The notes under the pieces are model-generated. The model worked only from the letters and a program-made list of their open reading frames with translations. It was not told the DNA's origin and ran no database searches. The position numbers were made by a program, and so were the translations under genes. A stretch of DNA of 64,000 bases. Origin: Lycium barbarum. Taxonomy: Eukaryota; Streptophyta; Magnoliopsida; Solanales; Solanaceae. This document shows positions 1-11,324 of this stretch, piece after piece (within the stretch, counting starts at the first letter, position 1; every line of letters starts with the position of its first letter). The stretch spans positions 48,072,457-48,136,456 of the forward strand of contig NC_083343.1 of NCBI RefSeq assembly GCF_019175385.1, in the 5' to 3' direction.

Positions 1-400
1 ATATGTATGACTATCTGGGGTACGGCGGGGCCCTGTCCCGTCATATGTTTCTGTTATGTTTTGTAGAGGCCTGTAGTCATATATGTGGGTCATGGGTCAT
101 GTTTGTTCGTTTCTGTTTATGATCTGTGCCTTAAGCGGTCCCGGTTGCTGTTATGGCCAAAACGGCCCATATGTTTGTATATGTTTGTATATCTGGGCGA
201 TGTATATTCCGCCAGCCTACCGGATTTGATATGATATTTCTGTACGGGCAACCGCTTAAGATGACATTTGTCCTTAGTATCTGTTTGAAATAACGTATGT
301 TAAGTCTGAATAAATCTTTGATATGTCGATCTGGTACGTAAGTCAGTTTGGGTGTCCAAATAGGGCACCAGTCGCGGCCCACGGGGCTGGGTCGTGACGG
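1..400 (+). mobile_element. LTR end, Ty3/gypsy chromovirus-like
   Basis: The + strand ends in GGGTCGTGAC, the reverse complement of the TGTCACGACCC start of the minus-strand LTRs at 24535, 32232, 36043, 41702, 42400 and 61203. This is therefore the last ~400 bases of a related LTR in + orientation. It shares the GGCGGGGCCCTGTCCCGTC block with the LTR at 36043 (there inverted, near 36350). The terminal hairpin is at 371-398. The rest lies left of the window, so solo LTR and full element cannot be told apart. Reading frames inside it have no family features. Confidence 0.75.
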
Positions 401-1547
401 AATATTTACTTAAAGGCATAATATATGAAAATGGAACCACTTAGACATGTAGAGCCCAAAGTTCGTCTCACGAAAGATTATTAATACGATTAAAGTATAA
501 CTTCATCACATTTTGTTTGTCCTAGGTCTGTACAGTAGAATATTGGATTATCAACATTATATGAAAAATTAACAAAACAAAGTAAAAAAGCTGATTAGTT
601 CGACATAGGTAGAGACCGAACATGATTAATACTAATCTAAGAAGGAACAATTAAATATAATAGTAAACAATCACAATAGTAATTAAACAAGACGTAGGAG
701 GAACCAAATGGATTCTGTTGATTAAATGGTGATTTGATGTCAGTACTAATAATGATTTGATTAATATTAAATAAATACTTATACAGGAAGGAAAAACAAG
801 GACAAAAATAAGTGGGGATAGATGGTAGAGAGCATATTTACTTAGATTGTGGGCACATGCAACTACATTATGCATTAGTCCACACGATTTGTCTAACTAA
901 TACTTGAAAATATGCTGTTCTTTACTCTATTTTCTCTTTATTTTGTGTTTTGCTGTCATTAAAAAAGATAAAAGAAAAGAAAACAAGCCTCCCTACACTT
1001 CCATATCAATCCAACTAGACACCAAATCAACCACAATCCTATAAAAATGAGATTCTCTAATAAATTATTCTTTTATAGTACACAGGGACTTGTACCAAAT
1101 CGGCCTCCCATATAAAGGGTTGAGGGTCTCTTTGTTTCTCTGCATCCAGGATTAATTTTAAGAAAAGAATCATCCAAAGATTCTTAAGAAAAAAAGAATA
1201 TTGATCTCATTATCACATTTTATACTGTGATGTGATTTTATTGATTATGTACGCTAAATTTATTAAATGGATAGGCCAAATTCAGTCCTTTTTATTATTA
1301 TGAGATTTATATAATTATAAAATCAATATTTGTTACTGTAAAAAGAGAAACAAAAAGCTAGCAGATTTTCTTGTGTAAATATATATATTCACCATGACAT
1401 TATATTTGGTTATTTACTATAGCATGTCTCAAGATACTATAGCATTAACCTTGGCTGTGAAACTATATTTGGAGCTTTCTTTCTTGGTGTGATAGTTTAT
1501 TTAGGTGTCAATGTTATTCAATGTTATCGTCCTGTACAAATTAAATA
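401..1547. other. AT-rich spacer, no gene seen
   Basis: AT-rich sequence with short homopolymer runs. I see no open frame with family motifs, no RNA gene and no transposon ends until the MITE at 1548. A promoter or small RNA gene cannot be excluded by eye. Confidence 0.5.
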
Positions 1548-1761
1548 CTCCTTATTTTCACTTACGTGATGCACTTTCTTTTTCAATCTTAAAAAAAAAA
1601 TACAGTACATATTTTTCTATATTTAAAAATAATTTAAATTAAATTTCTCGTTAATTTTATCTTTAATGAGATAATTTATAGACGCATGCATGTTTTAAAA
1701 ATCTTTTTTTTTAAACTCCGTGCTCAATCAAACTGCATGACATAAAATGGAAAGGAGGGAG
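1548..1761. mobile_element. Stowaway-like MITE
   Basis: A 214-bp non-coding element. Its right end reads inward (reverse strand) as CTCCCTCCTTTCCATTTTAT, and its left end reads CTCCTTATTTTCACTTACG. This is the familiar plant Stowaway/Tc1-mariner terminus that resembles 'CTCCCTCCGTCCC..TTATGTGA'. It is flanked by TA on both sides (1546-1547 and 1762-1763), the expected target duplication. The left end appears to have lost about four bases, and the interior is very AT-rich. No transposase is present, so movement would need an enzyme in trans. Confidence 0.6.
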
Positions 1762-1763
1762 TA

Positions 1764-2714
1764 GGTAATATAGTGCACACAATGTTTAAAATGGCAAAAG
1801 TTTACAGAGAAAATCAACCCACACTTGTATTAAGCAATAACTAAATTAAAATGTGTTAATATATATATATATTTTATAAGCTAACCGATAGTTAATTAAT
1901 ATATATTTGATCTCATTTTATCATTAATCATGGTAAATTAGTGCAGTTTGGTATAAACATTGGACGTGATTAATTTTTGTTCTTCAAATACCCATGAAAA
2001 ATAATTTTCAAATTCCTTTATTTCTTCTCCGATTGTACTACCGAATTGAATATGTGACGGGGTTAAAATCCACAGCTTCCCCTTGTGACCTTAATTAAGT
2101 GCATCTTGCAAATTAACTTGCAACCTTTATGATTATTACTTAAAATAATAGTACGTAGAAAAGGGCATAAATTTGATCTTGATATAATGTGTACATTTAG
2201 TCAACTGTAAGGTCTCCACCAAATTAACTGTTACCCTTTTAATTTAGTTATTACTAGCTCTAACTAACTTTAATGCGCTATTTTTTATTCATATTTTATG
2301 TAATTATTGGTGATAATCATAATAACTTGAACTTCATTTTTACTGATTTTTTTGTAGAGTTTTGAAGGTGCTCCCTTAAAAGTTATTTATTATAGTTAAT
2401 CTCTTGTTGCTTATCTTCCTCTCAATGAATATGATTGAAGGGACTAATTAGTGATGTTGAGGTCCACCATGGTTCATAGTTGTCCGTTGTTAGTCGATCG
2501 TAATTAATTATTTTTTATCGCGGCGTGTCATTAATATTATTGTAGATGATGTAATGCTATATATTGTATTATATCTGACTTATACCTTGTTCAATGAACT
2601 AATCAAGTGCTTACATGTGAAAAATAAACGTCACCTACACTAACATAAACAATACTGGTTGAGAATTCCTGTTCCAAAAGACCAATATAAAGCGCCAGAA
2701 TTTAATCTAGAAGC
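1764..2714. other. AT-rich spacer, no gene seen
   Basis: Non-coding AT-rich DNA with no recognised motif. Short open frames here have no family resemblance. Confidence 0.5.
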
Positions 2715-2722
2715 CTTTTAAT

Positions 2723-3216
2723 TAGGGGTGTACAAAGTAAACCGATAAACCGTACAAAACCGTTAAACCGAGTCAAACCGAGAAAAAAACCCAACTAGTG
2801 GTTTGGTTTGACTTGGTTTGGTATTGAAAAAAAAAACCCCGATCATAATTGGTTTGGTTTGGTTTTAACTAAAAAAAGTCAAACCGAACCAAACCAACTC
2901 GACATTACTTGTATTCAATTTTTAAATTATTTTATACATAAAAAGATTTATTGGTAATGTAATTTATAAATATGTCTTAAATTTTTTTGTAGTTTTTTTT
3001 ATCTATTATCATATTATTCAAGCTTGAACTTAGAATTTTGAATGTCAATAAGTTTTATATCCTATGGATGTTAGTAACTCAAATAAAGTCCAAGCCAAAA
3101 CCAACTCAACACTAATTTTATTGGTTTGGTTTGGTGTATAAATTTAAAAACTCGATGCAATTGGTTTGATTTGGTGTTTAAAAAATTCGAACCAACCCGG
3201 TCCATGTACACCCCTA
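2723..3216. mobile_element. hAT-like MITE with 8-bp target duplication
   Basis: A 494-bp non-autonomous DNA transposon. The ends are perfect 12-bp inverted repeats, TAGGGGTGTACA (2723-2734) and TGTACACCCCTA (3205-3216). The same 8 bases, CTTTTAAT, flank both sides (2715-2722 and 3217-3224). An 8-bp duplication with short ends is the hAT signature. Inside are subterminal inverted copies of a GGTTTGGTTTG / CAAACCGAACC motif (about 2797-2900 and 3118-3175), as in the common plant 'GGTTTGGTTTGGTTT' MITEs. The overlapping short frames on both strands are by-products of this low-complexity repeat, not genes. Confidence 0.85.
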
Positions 3217-3224
3217 CTTTTAAT

Positions 3225-4080
3225 ATTCCTCCACTTAAAAGCACAAATTTATTTACACGCATGAACCTTTTCACTAAGTTCAAGATTTGGCATGAATACA
3301 AGAAGTTTTGATGTTTATAATTTGTAAAAGGAAAGAAAAAGAAGGAATCCTAGATTTCCTATTCCCATAATTTTGGACAGATTTGCATAAGCTTGAGTTA
3401 ATAATTAGGGAAGCGAGCCATAGGAACCCAGTTAGTAGAGTATATTACTTAGTCGCTTCGTGAAAACGGAACTATCCACCATTTTATCTTGTTTATTCAA
3501 ATCTCATAAGCACGGCATTAATTATGCAAAGTCCAAATTCTTTGGTTCAAATTCAAATTACTACTATTAACTACGAAGAGGGAAAAATATAAATAAGAAA
3601 AACGAGCACAAGTTTCAACTAGATGGGGAATCATTTTTGATATCCCAAAAGAAATGGTCACCCAAACCCCCATCTTTGACCTGAATATAGAAACCTATCC
3701 ATATAATATTTGCATGCAAGCGAATTTTGTATAGGCATTGAAAAGACTCGGGATTTGCTGGAAACATGTGGTAGCACATTAATTATAATAGTTGGGAGGT
3801 GATAACCAAGAATGGGAAAATAATTTAATCTTCATGATTGATACGTCTGACAACTTTAGGGATTCTTAGATCTCTTTCGGTAGCAATACTAACATTAAAT
3901 ATATGCTTAACAACCATAGGAGAAGATGTCCTTTCAGAGGAAGGAAAACAGAAAATAAATTTCTGTTTCAACTGTAACAAAGTCTAAATATATTATATAA
4001 ATTTCTGTACTTTCACACACAAATGGACAATGAGACTTTGGAAACCACAAAGAAATCGTAACTCCACGTGTGAAGATGCT
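3225..4080. other. Spacer, no gene seen
   Basis: AT-rich DNA between the hAT-like MITE and the MULE. A faint tRNA-D-arm-like string near 3423-3440 does not extend into a tRNA or SINE. Nothing else is supportable. Confidence 0.5.
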
Positions 4081-4090
4081 ATCATTTCTC
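4081..4090. repeat. MULE target-site duplication, left copy
   Basis: ATCATTTCTC, repeated exactly at 10822-10831 just outside the right end of the inverted-repeat element. MULEs make 8-11 bp duplications, usually 9; the first A could be chance, leaving 9. Confidence 0.75.
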
Positions 4091-4312
4091 GGATTTTTGA
4101 CCAAAATAAACTATTATTTAAACCAATTCACCAAAATAATACGTTTTTAATTTTTTTTACAGAACTAGCATAAACGTATTCCTGAGTAACGTATTAGATA
4201 TTATTTTATTCCAAAATTCTGACGGGAAAAACAGCTAATAAGTGGACGGCGTTAAAATAAAAGTCGTTACTGACAGTAACGATTTAGTCCTATTACGTAT
4301 CCTAAGACCACG
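4091..4312 (+). repeat. MULE terminal inverted repeat, left
   Basis: Matches the reverse complement of about 10600-10821. Shared blocks include TTGACCAAAATAA at the tip, CTATTATTTAAACCAATTCA, ACAGAACTAGCATAAACGTA and TTCCTGAGTAA. The inner part carries the near-palindrome CGTTACTGACAGTAACG at about 4264-4281, a possible transposase-binding site (inference). Confidence 0.85.
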
Positions 4313-6267
4313 ACTATTAGTTGTCTCTTCATTTAAAATAACGACTGCCGTTCAGTGTTTTCTAATATATGCGAATACATATACAACTGAGCAGTAAGCC
4401 CTCATTGAACAAATTTTCCTTTTCAACTTAAATCCCCTCTTCAAAATAAACCCTCATTCAATAAATTTTCCTTTTCAACCTAAATCCCCTCTTCAAAATA
4501 AAACCCTAACATCACTATCACCAGGAGAACAACAAAATTTACTCGATCCATATATTATTTTATCTATCTCTGCAAATTGATTTTGTTCCGATGATATAGA
4601 TTGTGAAGTTTATTCGATTTTTTGCTGCAAATTTTAAATGTGAAACTTTCAAAGCTCAGTATTTTGTGCGATTTTGCTTGCAAAAAATCGATTAAGAAGC
4701 TTGGAACAGGATACTGTGATTAAGGTATGTGTTTTTTCACACACTAGTATAGTGGAAGAATTCTGGATTACATTTCAAACTTTCAATTTCTGGATTAGAA
4801 GATAATGGTATGACGAATTTCTCCCTTTATCTTCAAAAAAAGGTAGTATTCTTGTTTCTGGGTTTTTCGTTTGGGAAGATACAGAGTTGTTTTCTCTGTT
4901 TTTTCACTTTCTTAAGAAGATGTGATGTTCACATTTTTTAAGCAAAACAAGCATAGAAGTTTCATAGGAAATATTCGCTTGTGTAGGTATTTTTATTTTA
5001 TGGCGGAAAATAATACATATCAGATGGATCCGGGTCCACTCGACTCGTCCGTATTGAATGAACAACTCACCCATAGGTCACAGGATATATGGGATGGAAA
5101 GGATAATGTGATTTTGAATACAAGGAGATGTGATGGAAATTTTTGGGACTTCGTAAAGGAACATCCAATTGATACACGAGTCTTGGAAGTGATTAGACTA
5201 TCGGGATTGTACAGTGTTTACAGATCTCATCGGCCTACTATTGATCGTAGTTTGATTACTTCATTAGTTGAAAGATGGCGTCCTGAAACTCATACGTTCC
5301 ACTTTAGCACAAAGGGACGCGAATACTGGTTTACCTAGGGGTCCATGCGCTACTAGATGGTTTGCACATTTTAGTTGGACCGACACTACCCAATATGTGT
5401 TGAAAGTTTTTAGGGATGCACTTGATTCCATGACGGAGGATTAGGTACAATGTTGTATTAGTTTTGTTTTAATTTTCATGTATATTGTAATTGTAAGGTC
5501 TCATTTGATTTATTTGTTTCATTTAGTTTATTTGGGAACCATATTCTGATGAATTAATTGAGAGCCTTCCCGATTATTGTCGTGTTGGACGAAATATATG
5601 GCGTGCTAGAGTCACAATATTTTGTTGGGATGTTGTCGAGGTTCACTTGCCTGATCGAGTTATGAGGCAATTTGGAATGATACAGGAGATACCACCAACT
5701 CCGTTTGCATTTGATCCCACACATTCAACCACGATCGTCGGGGAAGGCCAAATACAAATTGGGAATTGGAGCATGCACAATGGTTGCCATTTTGGCACCA
5801 ACGACTTCGATACGTTATTAATGCACCGGTCAATCATGAATCACTTTGGTACGATGACCCCTACCTTGTTTGGTTCAGACGCATTACTCGTCTTGTTATT
5901 GGTAATCGTACTTCGCGTCCTCAGCGGCAACAAGGTTATGTGCCTAATGCAACGGCTTATGAAGCAATGGTAAGTGGTGCATATTTATTTTGGTTCAACA
6001 GTACTACATGTTTCTTTTATATGCAATGTGAAAACTGTATCAGATAATCAGTTCTACACTAGTTGCAGCATATTAATAACTTCCTTTTGTCTTTGTTGTT
6101 TCGGTTAAAAGATTCTACCAAATAACTGATCATGTATAAATTAATCTAGTAGTTGCAGCTTACTATTTGATAGATGGTATATTACAACTTGTGATATACT
6201 AACCACCGCTTTCTCTTTTTTGAAACTATGATGCATGCTCTGCCCATAATTCTCAAGCAAATTTGTG

Positions 6268-6317
6268 TTAAAAAGGTACTGTTTGGTTCCATGAAAATGC
6301 ATTTGGGACAGAGTATT
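6268..6317 (+). repeat. 50-bp direct repeat in PMD intron 2, copy 1
   Basis: Fifty bases starting TTAAAAAGGTACTG recur exactly at 6924-6973, 656 bp downstream. Both copies sit inside the second PMD intron. Confidence 0.9.
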
Positions 6318-6923
6318 TGGGTAAGAAGGAATGTGTGAATATGTGGTGATGATACAAAGTGTGGTGTTATATAGGAGTAGTAGAGAGTACTTATCTGAAA
6401 AAAATGGAAGGGGGAGGAGAACATTGAATTAGCAGGAATGGTTACAAGTGGTGACAGATTTTGGCAGAGCAGAGGGAGAGAGTGTCACTGGCTGTTTATT
6501 TTGTTTGTTTGTATCTCTACCCCGCCACCCCCTGCTTTAGTACTACAGTTGTTCAAGTGTACACCTGTACAGCAGGGGCATGTTATTACATTTTTACTAT
6601 TTTCTCATCATTTACAATGCCCTGCATGCATGCTAAATTACCCATCCTAATATAGAATAGTACACTTATCTTCACAAAGTACACATAATGCGTGTAATCA
6701 CTAATGAACTCATACTAATAGCAAACCTTTTCTGGAGTTAAAAGTTAGGCATCTAAGAGTTATACTATACACTTACAACCTAGCTACATACTATTATGTT
6801 TAGCAGTTTACGTAGTTAATAAGTTGTGTACTAGTAAAAGATTTATCAATTTAATTTTCAGGTTCTCAATCCACATTTATTGTATAAATTTAAATTCATA
6901 TAGTTGGGTTTTTAGTAATCTAA

Positions 6924-6973
6924 TTAAAAAGGTACTGTTTGGTTCCATGAAAATGCATTTGGGACAGAGTATT
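6924..6973 (+). repeat. 50-bp direct repeat in PMD intron 2, copy 2
   Basis: Exact second copy of 6268-6317. The enclosed 606 bp contains no recognisable gene. This is either a segmental duplication of intron sequence or the footprint of an insertion. Confidence 0.9.
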
Positions 6974-7796
6974 ACTGTACTATTCTAAAGATGCATGATT
7001 TTGATGTGGTTTCACACAGGTGCGTTATATTCATTCAGTGGTTGATAAAGCAAAATCACTCGGTGATCAGCCATTATTTGAGGAATTTTATATGTTTCGT
7101 GCAATGGTGCGGAGTGAAGGTGAAAAGTGCTTGACATATGTGCACGAGGCTGATAGAATTCATTTACAAGCCGATTATAAAAAAGATGGAGTACATGCTG
7201 ACCATATACGTCCCTCTGTTCGTAGGCGAGGAAAAGGTGGTGTTGCTGGTAGGAGGGAACGTGCTATTAAGAGAGGTCAAGTGTCTATCGAAATGGATGA
7301 AATGCATCAGGAAGATGTCCAAGCAGTCCCGGAAGATGATCCAGCAACAACAAATTGTAATATTAGTTCCACTTCAAGAGGCGACACTCACGAATTCACT
7401 CAGGCATCAGCTATGACATATCAACCAACAACTACTCAAATTGTGCCATACATGACGCCACAAACTCCACAATATTCAAGAGATCCAAGTTTTTCGTCTT
7501 TTGAGAATATATTTGTTGAGAATGGTCCTGTTTTTAACTCATCGCCTGTGCAAATGTCCATCGATATCCCTGAGGCCACTAATAGAGATGATGGACAGGA
7601 CTGTAATATTGAGATACAAGGTAATGAGTTGGATGATTCCAACGATGAAGTGGATGGTGAACCATCAATGAGGCAGAAGCGTAAAATTATTCGTAAGCGT
7701 TGTGCGACCGGGAGTCACTTTCTTGATCAGCATGGTAGGATTAAAAAGCAGCGCGGTAGAGGTAAAAAGCAGCAAGGTAGAAGCAAAAATAAATGA

Positions 7797-8731
7797 ATGC
7801 ATCACTATAGTTTGGCTTGTAAGTAAGATGAAGGCACATAATCTCGCTGATCTAGTTTAGTAGGAATGATCTCCTTTTTTTTTTTTTGCTAACTGTAAGT
7901 AAGATGAAGGCACGGTTGGTGTATTATTTTTTTTTTTGCTTTTTGTATTCAGCTACGTTTTCTATGCTATGGTGCAAAGAAGTTTTAATTGGAAGTCATG
8001 ATTGTATTTGGTTTTTGCTAGCAAGTACTATAAGTTTTAATTGGAAGTCATGTATTAGCTATGGTTTTTGCTAGCAAGTCATCAGCAGTTTAGTAGGAAT
8101 GATTTTTTTTTTTTTGGCTCACTGCTGGTGTTGTTTTGAAGCTGGAAAAGAAACAGTTATGGTGTATTAGTCTTTTTTTGCTTTTTGTATTCAGCTATGG
8201 TGTAAAGAAGTGAAATTTTATGAAAAGATTTCCATGAGGCATTTATATGTATTTCTTCACTTTATTCATACAGATGCTGAACTTCACTTTATTCATACAG
8301 GTGCTGGTTTATTTCTACTGGTTATGCATTTAGTTAATTAACTAGAAAAGATTAGTACATGTGCTGAACTTCACAAAAGTTTCATGTAATGAGGCTGGCC
8401 AAATACTTGTTGGAAGAGATGTCTAAGATGAATATTTCTATGTAATGAGGCTAGCCAAATACTTGTTGGAAGAGACTTAGATTTTCTGCTATATTCATCT
8501 CATTTATAGTCTAGAGCTATATTCATCTCATCTCATGCAGTGTAGTATTTAGGAAATGGATCTTCAGTAAGGTTCCAAAATTGGTTAACAAAAAAATTAA
8601 GCTCATGTCAGATGTGCATGCTTAAGTATACATAGTAGAGAATTTAGGAAACACGTATTGATCGCTCCTACATAAAATTTAGGAAACTGAGCATATTGAT
8701 CATATAAAATAAAGAAGCAAAAACAAATGTT
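7797..8731. other. MULE interior between the convergent genes
   Basis: Non-coding. It is built of short imperfect direct duplications: GTAAGTAAGATGAAGGCAC (around 7820 and 7896), TTTTAATTGGAAGTCATG (around 7984 and 8036), ACTTCACTTTATTCATACAG (around 8257 and 8281), and TAATGAGGCTRGCCAAATAC (around 8388 and 8443). It contains the shared 3' end of both genes and the place where the transposase body was lost. Confidence 0.6.
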
Positions 8732-10083
8732 GATCAATTTTGCTTTGCTGCTAAAATACATATTCTTTTCCAAGTCTTTGTTGGCATCCTCGGACCAAGC
8801 TGAATAACATCCCGTCTCAGATTCTCGCGTAGAAATGAAAATATCTTCCTCGTTCTCCAATGTCATAAAGTAGGGTATATCATGACATGGAATTTCGGAC
8901 ACACCATGACCAAATTGATTATGAGGATTTACACCAATATTATTTTGAAGTAAATCTCCACTATCATCGATATATTCATCAGGTTCACTTTCTCATTCAC
9001 TCTCTTCATCCTCTCTTGAAGGGTCGTCATCCTCTGAATTTTCAGAGCTAATTTCAGCATTTGCATCATTATACATATCAATGCTAGCCTCAGCTTCTCT
9101 GTGGAGAAAAGGAAGAAACTATATTAATAAATTGTAGTAATATTGTAGGATATATGAGCAAGTTTTTTTCTCTTAGTAGAAAATTTATATAAGTACGAAC
9201 ACATTTAAAAGTTAAAAAATGCAACAATTTTGAGGTTTCTAATAAACCTATTCTAGCACTAAATAATTGAAGCAACAATTAAAAACATGTAAAAGTGCAA
9301 CAATTGGCGGTACAAATATCTTCTGGGGAGTACATAAAATTTGACTAATTTATTTGTTGAAAACATATAAACCCAAGCTATCGAAAAAAAATCTAATTTG
9401 TTGCTTACCTGGCCTCATATTCTCCGTGGCTACTACTAGTACGTCTTTGACTACTTGAGCCTTCATCAAATGATCGATGACCATGCGTGCTAGGACCTGC
9501 ACCAAATGATTGACGGAAACCATGTGTCGCACTATATGTTGACACATTGGTGTGAGATTGATTATAGAAATTTGGATTGTCGTGCATTGGTAACTGCTGG
9601 AATGATGGTTGAATAATCGGTTCTGCAAAATGAGGCTGACTGGCCATAGCAAAATCCATAATTGTGAGCCAACAAATTCATGTGATAACCATGCTGGCCA
9701 CTCATTTGAAATATATTATTTTGATTTGCTGGTTTGGTCTTTACATAAATCTCCAAAATATTTATATGGATCTTATCCGCAAATTTTTGCGGTATGGAGA
9801 AAAATTGTAGCAAGGACTGGTCATTCTCAATTTTAAACTCAATGAACCTTGTATTGTTACCTTGAAATGAGCATGGATATTTTCTAGAAATATCAATTTG
9901 AATATTTTCACTATTTGTCCCCATCTTCTCATGCAATAGTTCAACCAATTCAGCATAGTTCGTTGAAATAAACATGCTGACAATCATTTTGGCACCTTCA
10001 GTGTACCTGAATCCGTTCATTTCAGTAATTATTTCGCCACCCCAATACAAAGCAACCATCACATTATGTTCAAAATTGGCCAT
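8732..10083 (-). pseudogene. MULE transposase (MURA-type), N-terminal part only
   Basis: Start ATG at 10083. The first ~120 residues form the PB1-like N-terminal region seen in plant MULE transposases, beginning MANFEHNVMVALYWGGEIIT. A one-base frameshift near 9655 joins it to a Gln/Ser-rich linker (MDFAMASQPHFAEP...). The exon ends at 9409 with donor GTAAGC and acceptor CCACAG precedes 9098. Exon 2 codes an acidic stretch with one in-frame TGA, then a block ending NKDLEKNMYFSSKAKLI. That is where the MuDR DNA-binding region normally begins. Homology stops at about 8732: the FAR1-like DNA-binding, MULE catalytic and SWIM zinc-finger regions are all missing. The gene faces the PMD gene. The truncation implies an internal deletion. 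Confidence 0.8.
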
Positions 10084-10599
10084 CTTTACTCCTACACACG
10101 AAAATAAGACACTTATTATTATTAATATCACAGAAAAATAAATTAAAACTATAGTATTATTTTAACATATTACGGCATATTTGACTTAATTAACTTATAC
10201 CTGTTGAATTTTTTAATGTTGTTCCAACAATAGGCCACACAAGTAGAAGCTTTGCTGAAAATTGTTCGAATGTGTTTGAACATTCGTTTCATACACTATA
10301 TTTTATAATGATCTGTGGTTTGTTGAAAAAATATGAGGAAGAGGGACTTTAGCAGTGTGTCGTTATTGTGTGTCACGTTTTACAATTAAAACGTAACTAT
10401 TGATCACGTTTTATAGTCAAATCAATCAGAAAGATTCTCAATTTGCAGGATTCTCGGCAAGATTTGCGCATGCCTAGTTTGAGTAGAAACGTAACTGTCA
10501 GTTACGTTTTATCCTAAAATCGTAACTCCTAATTACGGTTTTAACATCAATCAATGTCAGATTACATAGAAGGATTGTTCGTATTTGGATTCTCTAAAG

Positions 10600-10821
10600 T
10601 CGTTACTGACAGTAACGTATTAGGAATAATACGTTACTAACAGTCACGAATTCTATTTTAACACCATTAACCCCAGCTATTTTTTCCGTTAGAATTTTTG
10701 AATAAAATAATGCCTAATATATTACTCAGGAATACGTTTATGCTAGTTCTGTAAAAAAAAATTAAAAACGTATTACTTTGGTGAATTGGTTTAAATAATA
10801 GCTTATTTTGGTCAAGGTTTC
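10600..10821 (-). repeat. MULE terminal inverted repeat, right
   Basis: Inverted partner of 4091-4312, with scattered substitutions. It contains the same CGTTACTGACAGTAACG near-palindrome (about 10602-10618) and a second, diverged copy (CGTTACTAACAGTCACG, about 10632-10648). Related AACGTAACT-type motifs continue inward to about 10390. In MuDR the inverted repeats act as promoters for the two convergent genes; here the transposase start lies about 500 bp inside this repeat. Confidence 0.85.
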
Positions 10822-10831
10822 ATCATTTCTC

Positions 10832-11100
10832 TAACACCTAGGTTTTCTTGGTCTACGGTTGTCTCCAGTTCCTTCGAAAAATAAAATGATCACTCTCTTA
10901 AAAACCAACATCCATGGTGCTCTAAAGTTCTAAGTTGGATATATCTGATATGACTTCATCCAACTCCAGATCAGTAATTTATATTTAATGAATATTTTAA
11001 TCTTTATTGTTAAGTCTCTTTATAGTTAGATCTGAATGTTAATTATTAAAAGTTGTCTTTTTTTTTAGGATTAACTACACCAAACACTTCTGAACTATGA
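10832..11100. other. Spacer right of the MULE
   Basis: AT-rich sequence outside the right target duplication of the MULE. I see no gene or element ends. Confidence 0.5.
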
Positions 11101-11224
11101 CTCAGTTACAAATGGGAGAAGAAATGATTACTCAAGTGGTAAGTATCCTCCACCTCCAACCTACGAGCTACCAAGGGAGCAAAAGAAAGTGGGGGAGCAC
11201 TGGGGGAAGGGTAAAAAAAAAAGT
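11101..11224 (+). mobile_element. Possible tRNA-derived SINE fragment
   Basis: A string ACTCAAGTGGTAAGTATCCT resembles an A-box of a tRNA-derived SINE. It is followed by a decayed B-box-like region (CCTACGAGCTACC), then GGGGAGCACTGGGGGAAGGG and an A-run. This resembles common dicot SINE bodies. No target duplication could be fixed and the B box is poor, so the call is tentative. Confidence 0.3.
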
Positions 11225-11324
11225 TATAGATGGACACCCTGTATTGTAAAATCAAACTAGTACAACTCTGTACTATAAACCTCATACACTTATACCCCCT
11301 CTAATGTATATTCCGTTAGTAATT

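Larger units (their letters stand above)
5000..7796 (+). pseudogene. Plant-mobile-domain (MAIN-like) gene, broken
   Basis: Encodes a protein of the aminotransferase-like plant mobile domain (PMD) family, to which the Arabidopsis MAIN/MAIL genes belong. Exon 1 (5000-5444) opens with MDPGPLDSSVLNEQ and LVERWRPETHTFHF. It then lacks roughly the central half of the usual domain, with a frame jump at ~5315-5340, and resumes with a block ending FRDALDSMTED and a stop where the family has Gln. Intron 1 is 5445-5526 (GT..AG). Exon 2 (5527-5969) holds FIWEPYSDELIESLP and PDRVMRQFG, then a frameshift near 5740, then WFRRITR. Intron 2 is 5970-7019, with donor GTAAGT and acceptor CACAG. Exon 3 (7020-7796) adds 258 residues: a charged tail ending in basic GRGKKQQGRSK repeats, possibly nuclear. 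Exon 3 itself is open. The gene is inside the MULE, so it is transposon-borne, not a host locus. Family assignment is confident; function is not known. Confidence 0.8.
4091..10821. mobile_element. Mutator-like element carrying a PMD gene
   Basis: A 6.7-kb element bounded by ~220-bp terminal inverted repeats and an identical 9-10 bp flanking duplication, which is the MULE signature. A plant-mobile-domain gene starts near the left end and reads right (5000-7796). A MURA-type transposase gene starts near the right end and reads left (10083 down to 8732). The layout is convergent, like mudrA/mudrB of maize MuDR. The transposase is cut off before its DNA-binding and catalytic parts, and the PMD gene has an internal deletion, a stop and a frameshift. 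The copy is therefore dead as an autonomous element, although the intact ends could still be moved in trans. Confidence 0.85.

Noticed and set aside
3423..3480. tRNA-like D-arm string ACCCAGTTAGTAGAG
   Set aside because: No acceptor stem, anticodon arm or T-arm could be placed around it.
401..4080. Possible host gene in the left spacer
   Set aside because: No frame with splice sites or domains; only MITEs could be supported.
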